Assembly: GCA_022842255.1 (NCBI GenBank) | Contig: JALHPW010000396.1 | Location: forward strand, 1-5,254 | Reading direction: 5' to 3' | DNA length: 5,254 nt | DNA from: Saprospiraceae bacterium | GTDB taxonomy: Bacteria; Bacteroidota; Bacteroidia; Chitinophagales; Saprospiraceae | Shown: piece by piece, positions 1 through 5,058 of the stretch | Position numbering within the stretch: position 1 is the stretch's first letter | Layout of the letters: every line of letters begins with the position of its first letter | Notes under the pieces: model-generated | The model's input: only the letters and a program-made list of their open reading frames with translations | What the model was told of the DNA's origin: nothing | The model's database searches: none | Program-made: the position numbers and the translations under genes

Positions 1-173
1 TCGAGCCAGGCAGAAAGGGTGTCCACAATCCGAACGGTGAACGCGGTGTCGTTGCCGGTATTCTGGAACCGGACTTGGTACTCCAGAGGGGTGCCCGGGC
101 GAACATAATGCTGTGTGCCGTAGCCCAAGGGATAACCCTGTTTGTCGTTCGGGTCAAAGGCGGCAGTATTTGC
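1..173 (-). other. Start of a DPNDK-type domain (DUF7619-like), cut by the window edge
   Basis: Residues 986-1042 contain DPNDK (992-996), a RPGTPLEYQVRFQNTG stretch and VRIVDTLSAWL. The order 'DPNDK ... L-x-Y-x-x-R-F-Q-N-T-G-x-D-T-A-x-x-V-x-x-x-D-T-L-S' matches my memory of a widespread Bacteroidota domain (DUF7619 or similar) found near the C-termini of T9SS-exported proteins. Only its first third is present here. I would expect the rest of this domain and a short sorting domain beyond the left edge. Confidence 0.7.
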
Positions 174-3128
174 AAGGCAGTGAATATCAATGAATTCATC
201 GGCATCATCCGCAGGGAAAACATTGACAAAACCAGTTGAAAACGAAGTGCCAACTGAACATCCTTCTACCGACACCGCTGGACTGGATTGCCCAGGGTGG
301 AAAGGCTCTTGTTCTACTTCCAAACGCCAGGTGCTGCCATTGGCCGGGACATTGATGTTGACAAAATCGCCCGCATTTAGTTGAACAGGCGCGCCCATCA
401 ACATCACCAGGTCTTCAATAACAATGTAGTCAAGCGAATTGGGCATATTGCCGGTGCCCACGTTTTTGATCTGGAACCGCACAGAATCCTGATCGCATTC
501 GCTGCTGATTTGTAGGCTGGCGCCCGACCAAAGCACGTTGGGTTGGGTGCAAGAGGTGTCCGGGTAGATGTGTGCTTCCGTGCAGTGTGTTTGTCCCAAT
601 GCGGCATCGCAGCTGAGGTGTGCATAGAAGTAGAAGGAGCCAAATTCACCCACCCCCAGGTCGCCTAATTCAAACTGTATCACACCTCCACCCAGATCTA
701 CGTATTGGATACTGGCCGACAAAATAGTAAGGAAGGGGTCCAAGGTGACCAGCACAAGGGCATCTGTGGCCGGAGCTGTACCATTGTTGGCATAATGCAC
801 ACTGAAAAAATTGGTGTTGAAACAGCGACGAAGGTTGCCGGAGGTAATGTTGACCGTGAGCTGCGGACATTCCATGGATTTTTGGATAGGGAAATCCAGG
901 TTTTCCAGGGTGTCGTTTATCCCAACCGGGCCTGAAACCAATCCCGTCACGCAGGGAATCCACAGCGGACTGGGTGGCACCACAAACACGTTGTAATCGC
1001 CGGGCAATACGCCAATATTGTACAGCCCATTCGCGTCCGTGACCCCGAAAAACGTTCCAGAAGCACCTTCTGCGCGCAAAATCCAGGAACCTAGGCCCGG
1101 CTCGGCATCCGGAAGGCAGTTTGTGTTTTCGTCGTGATATACCCGACCTTCCAAAGCTCCACACAGTCCGCCAAGGTCCTGTACCTGCGCATTGGCAATG
1201 TAGAAACAAGTGTTTGCATCGGCAACGGTAACGGTGTACGATCCGGCAGCCAAGCCAAAAATATCCTGATTGGTTGATCCATTTGACCATACATACGTGT
1301 ACGGTGGGTTGCCCCCCGCAAAGCTAAAGTCAATGGCCCCGCCCGTGCCACCACCACAAAGTACATCCACAATATTGGTCGTCGCAATGAAAGCTGGTGG
1401 CTGTGGAACCGTAAATACCCCAAGCGCAGTACAAGCATTCGCATCCGTAAGGGTAATGGTATAAACGCCTGCTGCCAAGTCAATCATGTTGGGCGTGCCA
1501 CCGGGCCAGGAATAGGGAGGCGTACCGCCAGTAGCGAATAGGTTGATTATCCCATCATTCCCACCAGGGCAGCGGACCGGCGTGATTTGAGCGTTTAGAA
1601 CCAGCAATTGCGGTTGTGTGATTTGCACCACCCCATAATACGTGCAGTCCAAAGCGTCGGTAGCGGCCACGGTGTAGATTCCGGCGGGTAAACCGGTTAT
1701 GGATTGCCCGGTATTGGTGTAACCGTTAGGGCCCGTCCAAACGTAGTCGTACGGAGCTTGACCTTGAGAGGGAGCAATACTGGCGCTTCCGTTGTTGAGC
1801 CCAAAACAAGTGATGTTGGATTTGGTGATGTCCTGAGCTGGGAGTAGCGGCCCATCGAAAACCGTCGCACTGCTGCTGCTGGAACAACCATTGGCCGTAC
1901 TGGTAACGATGAACGAATAGGTGCCGGGCAGGGATACAACAGGATTGAGGTCTGTTTCATTCCCGGCATTGATTCCGGGGCCCGTCCATATATAGGTAAA
2001 GCTTCCTCCAAAGGGCGGACTGCCTTGCAATTGTACCGTGCCACCCCCACAAGGCAAACCAGCGTTCGAAATGCCGGGGCTAATGGTTGGTCCAATAACA
2101 TCTAGTAAAACATTTACCTGATCGGTACTCGTACAACCATTGGCGGTATTCGTGACCGTCAAAAAGTAGGTTCCAGCGGCATCTACTGTTGGAAACATCG
2201 TATTTCCCCCTCCAGTGATGTTCCCACTAGTGGATGACCAGCTATAAACAAAATTGGGGCCTTGGGAAGAACTACCGCCATTCAGGGACTGTGCTGGAAC
2301 CGAACAGGTTAAGGTAAGGTCCGGTCCAGCGACGGCTAGGGGAAGAGCGATATCTTGCGAGACGGTTGTAGAGGCTGAGTTCGTACACCCATTGTTGGTG
2401 TTCACTACCAGAAGGGTATAGACGCCGGGTTGATTAATGACTGGGTTGAGTGTATTTCCTCCCGTAATGATATTGCCGTTCAACGTGCTCCAGAAGTAAG
2501 TAAAGTTTGGCCCTGAGCTAGAGCATTGCCCACTGAGTGTTGCGGTAGTGGTGACACAGTTAAGTATCGGGGGAGGAGCAATACAAGCAACCGGAATCGA
2601 CTGGTCCTGATTGATTATGGCAGTTCCTGTTGCGGTACAGCCATTGAGGTCTGTCACGATGATTTCATAGGCGCCGGCAAAAGTGAAGGAGTGTGCCTGT
2701 GTGGTGACTCCGTCCCACCAGTTATACTGATAGGGTGGCGTGCCTCCAGAAACGATGGCATCGACCGTGACGGAAAGATTAATACAGGTTATTGTATTAA
2801 AATTCGGAAACGTTACAACGAGCGGGGTAGGCTGATTTACAGTTACTTGTGTAGTGGCCGTACAATCTAAATCGTCGGTCACCGTACAAGTGTACACCCC
2901 GGCAGTGAGACCGGAAATGTCTTCAGTGGTCTCGTTATTGGACCATAGGTAGCTGTAAGGGGCAGCACCATTGGTGGCCGTGAGATTGATACTCCCGTTG
3001 GCATCGCCAAAACAAAGCGGTTGAGTAACCTGGTGACTGAGTTGGATATCACACTGAGCATGGGCAGACTGGAGGTTCGCCAGCAGGCAAATTAACAGCC
3101 ATAAAAGTGGGTAACGCATGGGTGTCAT
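1..3128 (-). CDS. Large secreted repeat protein (SprB/PKD-like repeats, SdrD-B-like and DPNDK domains), C-terminus off window
   Basis: One open frame of 1042 codons plus 2 bases with no stop or frameshift, continuing past the left edge. The start is ATG at 3128; a second in-frame ATG lies at 3119 (residue 4). Residues 1-24 form a signal peptide: Arg5, a hydrophobic run YPLLWLLICLLA, and an AHA|Q cleavage site. Then come eight Ig-like repeats (27-651), an SdrD-B/carboxypeptidase-regulatory-like domain (about 656-750), a beta-rich DUF11-like segment (754-860), a second beta-rich segment (861-985), and the start of a domain with DPNDK (992-996) and RFQNTGNDTAFTV (1020-1032). In Bacteroidota this last domain usually lies just before a T9SS C-terminal sorting domain, so I infer export to the cell surface or medium via Sec then T9SS. 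The role is probably adhesion or surface structure; no catalytic motif is visible. The gene is divergent from the helical-protein gene. The coding call is very sure, the exact function unknown. Confidence 0.95.
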   Translation of the reverse strand, partial: MTPMRYPLLWLLICLLANLQSAHAQCDIQLSHQVTQPLCFGDANGSINLTATNGAAPYSYLWSNNETTEDISGLTAGVYTCTVTDDLDCTATTQVTVNQPTPLVVTFPNFNTITCINLSVTVDAIVSGGTPPYQYNWWDGVTTQAHSFTFAGAYEIIVTDLNGCTATGTAIINQDQSIPVACIAPPPILNCVTTTATLSGQCSSSGPNFTYFWSTLNGNIITGGNTLNPVINQPGVYTLLVVNTNNGCTNSASTTVSQDIALPLAVAGPDLTLTCSVPAQSLNGGSSSQGPNFVYSWSSTSGNITGGGNTMFPTVDAAGTYFLTVTNTANGCTSTDQVNVLLDVIGPTISPGISNAGLPCGGGTVQLQGSPPFGGSFTYIWTGPGINAGNETDLNPVVSLPGTYSFIVTSTANGCSSSSSATVFDGPLLPAQDITKSNITCFGLNNGSASIAPSQGQAPYDYVWTGPNGYTNTGQSITGLPAGIYTVAATDALDCTYYGVVQITQPQLLVLNAQITPVRCPGGNDGIINLFATGGTPPYSWPGGTPNMIDLAAGVYTITLTDANACTALGVFTVPQPPAFIATTNIVDVLCGGGTGGAIDFSFAGGNPPYTYVWSNGSTNQDIFGLAAGSYTVTVADANTCFYIANAQVQDLGGLCGALEGRVYHDENTNCLPDAEPGLGSWILRAEGASGTFFGVTDANGLYNIGVLPGDYNVFVVPPSPLWIPCVTGLVSGPVGINDTLENLDFPIQKSMECPQLTVNITSGNLRRCFNTNFFSVHYANNGTAPATDALVLVTLDPFLTILSASIQYVDLGGGVIQFELGDLGVGEFGSFYFYAHLSCDAALGQTHCTEAHIYPDTSCTQPNVLWSGASLQISSECDQDSVRFQIKNVGTGNMPNSLDYIVIEDLVMLMGAPVQLNAGDFVNINVPANGSTWRLEVEQEPFHPGQSSPAVSVEGCSVGTSFSTGFVNVFPADDADEFIDIHCLANTAAFDPNDKQGYPLGYGTQHYVRPGTPLEYQVRFQNTGNDTAFTVRIVDTLSAWL
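879..1163 (-). other. SdrD-B / carboxypeptidase-regulatory-like domain within the repeat protein
   Basis: Residues 656-750 begin with GALEGRVYHDENTNCLPDAE and continue with EPGLGSWILRAEG, then VTDANGLYNIGVLPGDYNVFV. The pattern G-x-V-(Y/F)-x-D-x-N-x-N-x-x-x-D-x-x-E-P-G-L, then a T-D-x-N-G-x-Y strand and a PGxY turn, is that of SdrD-B-like and related prealbumin-type surface domains. The Asp/Asn-rich loop (D666, N668, N670, D674) is compatible with calcium binding, as in staphylococcal Sdr proteins; metal binding here is inference. It marks the switch from the stalk repeats to a different C-terminal module. Confidence 0.7.
1176..3050 (-). repeat. Eight tandem Ig-like (SprB/PKD-type) protein repeats
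   Basis: Approximate repeat bounds by residue are R1 27-100, R2 101-175, R3 176-260, R4 261-343, R5 344-426, R6 427-506, R7 507-577 and R8 578-651. R1, R2, R7 and R8 follow the SprB-repeat style: a Cys near the start, then GG(T/N)PPY or a variant (GAAPYSYLW in R1), and an end like AGxYTxTxTDxxxC; R6 is close (QAPYDYVW, PAGIYTVAATD). R3, R4 and R5 follow a PKD-like style: GPNFxYxWS, a GGNT segment, PGxY, then TxNGC. Every repeat has one early and one late Cys, 46-57 residues apart. The DNA of the copies is clearly diverged, so these are old duplications and not a recent expansion. Such arrays typically form extended stalks on cell-surface adhesins; that role is inferred. Confidence 0.85.
3057..3128 (-). 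other. Sec signal peptide of the repeat protein
   Basis: Residues 1-24 give a short polar N-terminus with Arg5, a hydrophobic core rich in Leu, and a small-residue site SAHA before Gln25. This is a signal peptidase I pattern. Cys14 lies inside the hydrophobic core without a proper lipobox, and Cys26 is preceded by Ala-Gln, so a lipoprotein is unlikely. Starting at the second ATG (residue 4) would give a signal peptide just as good, so the start choice between 3128 and 3119 is open. Confidence 0.85.
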
Positions 3129-3230
3129 GTTAAGTCGTTTTTCTAATTTGAAGTACCGCTGGTTAATGAACCCGCAGTGCCGATGAGATAAATACAGGAG
3201 GCGAATTCGCTGGATAGTCTTTTGATGCTA

Positions 3231-3262
3231 CAAATGTTCGGCTTGCTGCCCGGTTGTGCAAA
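3231..3262 (-). promoter_or_regulatory. Candidate Bacteroidota promoter for the repeat protein
   Basis: On the minus strand a TTTG (-33 element, 3259-3262) is followed by a 20-base spacer and AACATTTG (3231-3238), which differs from the -7 consensus TANNTTTG at one base. The spacing fits the known Bacteroidota arrangement. It would give an untranslated leader of roughly 95 bases before the ATG at 3128. Both words are short, so a chance match is possible. Confidence 0.4.
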
Positions 3263-3313
3263 GACATTTTTTCCAACTTGTTCCCCTCTATTTTTAGTAA
3301 AAAAATTTAAAAT

Positions 3314-3344
3314 ATTGATAATCAATTTATTTTTTAAATAAATT
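3314..3344. promoter_or_regulatory. AT-rich block with two adjoining dyads
   Basis: A perfect 13-base palindrome ATTGAT-A-ATCAAT lies at 3314-3326. Overlapping its end is a 9-bp inverted repeat, AATTTATTT (3324-3332) and AAATAAATT (3336-3344), with a 3-base gap. The surrounding 3293-3350 is almost pure A/T. The first dyad has the size and symmetry of a dimeric repressor site, and the block could also act as an UP-like or curved element upstream of the promoter. AT-rich DNA makes such dyads easily by chance, so the functional reading is weak. Confidence 0.3.
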
Positions 3345-3412
3345 TCATTCTGCTGTATTTGTTTTGTGCTAAATTAGCTGCTGCAAATGGGTTTAGCCAC
3401 TTATTGTAATAT

Positions 3413-3483
3413 TTTGCCACGAATTGCACTAATTTACACAAATTAGCCCCCAATTCGTGTAAATTAGTGCAATTCGTGGCAAA
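3413..3483. repeat. Long palindrome built from six CACNAATT octamers
   Basis: Arms 3413-3439 and 3457-3483 are perfect 27-bp inverted complements. After one mismatch (A3440/C3456) four more pairs form (3441-3444 with 3452-3455), leaving a 7-base loop AGCCCCC. Three octamers CACNAATT lie on the plus strand (3418-3425, 3427-3434, 3437-3444) and three mirror copies AATTNGTG on the other side (3452-3459, 3462-3469, 3471-3478). Their spacing is 9-10 bases, about one helical turn. The right arm ends 13 bases before the ATG of the helical-protein gene, so a transcript crossing it would carry a strong hairpin next to its start. It could be a dispersed REP/MITE-like element or a cooperative protein-binding site. 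No target-site duplication is evident at its edges. Confidence 0.9.
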
Positions 3484-3496
3484 TCTCATCGGAATC

Positions 3497-4888
3497 ATGG
3501 AAAAAACACTCCTCTGGGAAGCATTCGCCGCACTCACTACTGCCGAAGTACGGGAATTTGGCAAATTTGTCCGCTCGCCCTTTTTCAATGCCCGCCAACA
3601 ACCCATCGTCCTGTTCGAGTACCTGGACGCATGTCGGCGCGCTGGGCGTTTACCCGTAGAGGCAGAAGCCGCCGCAGCCCTGAACAAGACGGAACGGGGA
3701 CTAAAGATGCGCCAAGCCAACTCCAACTTGCTGACTTTACTGGAAAAATACCTGGCCTATTCCGAAAAATTCCAGGACGAGGGCCGGGCCAAAATCCGCT
3801 TAGCCGCCGCTTACCGAAAACGCAACCTGGGCAAACATTTCAACATCACCCTGCGCGAAGCCCGGCAAAGCCGCGAACAACAACCCTGGCGACACGCCGA
3901 TTATTACCACGACCTCAACCTCGTGGAATGGGAGCGCTACCAGTTCGACACCCTCACACTTCGCACCGAAGTGTTCAACCTGCAAGCCACTTCGGATTTG
4001 ATGGATACCGCTTTTATGGGGCGCAAACTGCGCTTGGCTTGCCTGGTCGCCTCCCACCAAGCGGTTTTTAAAGCAGAATACCGAATTGGATTGCTCGATG
4101 CCGTGTTGTCGCACGCGGAGACGGAACACCTGCTGGATACGCCTGCGGTGGGCTTGTACTATTTCTGCTATAAGTTTCAGACGGACCTCGCTGGGGCCGA
4201 GCAGCATTTTGAGCGGTTCCGGGTCATGCTCCAAACCCATGCAGAGGCTTTCCCAGCGGATGAGTTGCGCACGCTTTACCTCCTGGCCATCAACTTCGGC
4301 ATCAAAAAAATCAATCAATCCGCCGAAGGATGGATCCGCGCCACCCTTGATTTGTACCAAGGGGCTTTGTCGCGCAATTTGCTTCTGGAAAACGGACAGA
4401 TTTCGCGTTTTGCCTTCAACAACATCATCACCATCGCGCTTAGGGTAGGGGAGTTGGATTGGGTGGAACGATTCATCCTTGAACACAAAAACCTGCTCGA
4501 ACGCCAGTGGCGCGAAGCCACCGCCAGCCTGGGCCTCGCCCGGGTAGCCTACGCCCGCCGCGATTTCAAAACCGCCCTGCTCAACCTGCAACGCTCGGAT
4601 TACAAAGACTTGCTCAACAACCTGGCTGCCAAGACCTTACAACTCAAAATCTTCTACGAAGCCTCCGAATTCGACTTGCTTGAAAATCACCTGAAAGGCA
4701 TGAAAAACTACATCCGCCGACATACCAGCATCGGCTACCACCGCACGAATTTTGGGCTGATTGTTGCCTATACCCAGCAATTGATGGCCCTGGATTTCAA
4801 AAAAACGGAGTCCGTGGAAGCACTCCGAATGGCCATTGCCGCAGAGGAAATTTTGACGGAAAAAGAATGGTTGTTGGAGCAGTTGTAG
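3497..4888 (+). CDS. Conserved-looking helical cytoplasmic protein, TPR-like C-terminal half, function unknown
   Basis: The product has 463 residues. I choose ATG 3497 over the in-frame GTG 3467, because the GTG lies inside the palindrome and would add ten residues encoded by repeat DNA. There is no signal peptide or membrane segment. The N-terminus has a motif-like stretch, E17-x3-F21-x2-F24, then RSPFFN (26-31). The protein is Leu/Ala/Arg/Glu-rich and looks entirely alpha-helical. Residues about 305-405 read as paired TPR-like helices: AFNNIITIALRVGELDWVE, then LGLARVAYARRDFKTALLNL, then LKIFYEASEFDLLENHL. I believe similar proteins with an N-terminal 'F-x-x-F-x-x-SP-(F/Y)-FN' signature occur in Saprospiraceae as hypothetical proteins, but this is recall. 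The gene stands alone, divergent from the surface-protein gene. A scaffold or protein-binding role is the natural guess for TPR-like folds; no enzyme motif is seen. Confidence 0.93.
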   Translation: MEKTLLWEAFAALTTAEVREFGKFVRSPFFNARQQPIVLFEYLDACRRAGRLPVEAEAAAALNKTERGLKMRQANSNLLTLLEKYLAYSEKFQDEGRAKIRLAAAYRKRNLGKHFNITLREARQSREQQPWRHADYYHDLNLVEWERYQFDTLTLRTEVFNLQATSDLMDTAFMGRKLRLACLVASHQAVFKAEYRIGLLDAVLSHAETEHLLDTPAVGLYYFCYKFQTDLAGAEQHFERFRVMLQTHAEAFPADELRTLYLLAINFGIKKINQSAEGWIRATLDLYQGALSRNLLLENGQISRFAFNNIITIALRVGELDWVERFILEHKNLLERQWREATASLGLARVAYARRDFKTALLNLQRSDYKDLLNNLAAKTLQLKIFYEASEFDLLENHLKGMKNYIRRHTSIGYHRTNFGLIVAYTQQLMALDFKKTESVEALRMAIAAEEILTEKEWLLEQL

Positions 4889-4906
4889 CGTAGCATGACG
4901 GTATCG

Positions 4907-4919
4907 GTGCGATGCACCT
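4907..4919. repeat. Small hairpin GGTGC-GAT-GCACC
   Basis: A perfect 5-bp GC-rich stem with a 3-base loop, starting 18 bases after the stop codon of the helical protein. It has no T-run on either side, so it is not a typical intrinsic terminator by itself. It may protect the transcript 3' end or be part of a dispersed intergenic repeat together with the next hairpin. Confidence 0.5.
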
Positions 4920-4955
4920 CCCATTTATTCATGGCGATTCTACTACAGACGTTAC

Positions 4956-4973
4956 GCCGCGCTGCGGCTTTTT
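4956..4973 (+). terminator. Probable intrinsic terminator of the helical-protein gene
   Basis: The stem GCCGC (4956-4960) and GCGGC (4964-4968) closes a GCT loop and is followed directly by TTTTT (4969-4973). It lies 67 bases after the stop codon and points in the direction of that gene. The stem is short but all G/C. There is no T-run for the opposite strand. A competing reading is that the hairpin belongs to a dispersed intergenic palindromic element that happens to act as a terminator. Confidence 0.55.
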
Positions 4974-5032
4974 GCCACGTTTTTCATCCATTAGCCAATA
5001 GGCAATCGGAGAGTGTTTTACGGGCCAGACAC

Positions 5033-5040
5033 TATCTTTG
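5033..5040 (+). promoter_or_regulatory. Bacteroidota -7 element TATCTTTG for the second secreted protein
   Basis: TATCTTTG matches the Bacteroidota -7 consensus TANNTTTG exactly and sits 18 bases before the ATG at 5059, implying a very short leader. No clear TTG/TTTG is present 17-23 bases upstream, so the -33 half is weak or degenerate. Together with the terminator-like hairpin upstream it suggests independent transcription of this gene. Confidence 0.5.
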
Positions 5041-5058
5041 CTTATAAAACTACCCACC

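Larger units (their letters stand above)
3129..3496. other. Divergent intergenic region (368 bp)
   Basis: This spacer separates the two divergent genes. From the repeat-protein side it holds an ordinary leader of mixed composition (3129-3230), the promoter candidate, an AT-rich block (about 3293-3350), a mixed stretch with no recognised element (3351-3412), and the six-octamer palindrome (3413-3483). The short minus-strand reading frames here are not convincing genes: they lack conserved-looking composition, and one simply translates the palindrome. I found no good TANNTTTG element for the plus-strand gene; TGTATTTG at 3354-3361 is one base off but has no TTG at the right distance. Confidence 0.8.
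4889..5058. other. Intergenic region between the helical protein and the second secreted protein
   Basis: This 170-bp spacer contains two compact GC-rich hairpins (4907-4919 and 4956-4968), the second followed by T5, and then a TATCTTTG promoter word before the next gene. Minus-strand reading frames crossing it cover the hairpins and both flanking genes and look like shadows. No RNA gene is recognised. Confidence 0.8.

Noticed and set aside
670..1290. 206-residue minus-strand frame rich in Trp, Arg, Cys and His
   Set aside because: It overlaps the repeat-protein gene in another frame. The in-frame translation carries clear domains through this stretch, while this one has a low-complexity, unnatural composition.
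2526..2870. 114-residue plus-strand frame opposite repeats R2 and R3
   Set aside because: It is antisense to the repeat array and shows no recognisable features; repeat genes with few stops on the opposite strand often give such frames.
3057..3128. Lipoprotein signal for the repeat protein
   Set aside because: Cys14 sits inside the hydrophobic core and Cys26 follows Ala-Gln; neither has an acceptable lipobox, while AHA|Q is a good signal peptidase I site.
3143..3325. 60-residue minus-strand frame in the divergent spacer
   Set aside because: It would start in the AT-rich block and cover the promoter candidate. It has no signal, domain or codon pattern, so I treat it as chance.
3416..3480. 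CRISPR-like array
   Set aside because: The repeated octamers have 9-10 base steps and are inverted about a centre. There are no direct repeats of 23-47 bases with spacers and no cas genes.
3413..3483. Bidirectional intrinsic terminator
   Set aside because: The stem is AT-rich near its loop and has only a short T/A run at its base. It sits upstream of both divergent genes, where no transcript is expected to end.
3800..4591. 263-residue minus-strand open frame opposite the helical-protein gene
   Set aside because: It lies fully antisense to a well-supported gene, has no start context or domain-like pattern, and its composition follows from the codon use of the plus-strand gene. It is a shadow frame.
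4970..4979. Shared decamer TTTTGCCACG with the edge of the palindrome (3412-3421)
   Set aside because: The match stops at ten bases and the rest of the octamer pattern is absent, so chance or a minor relic is more likely than a second copy.
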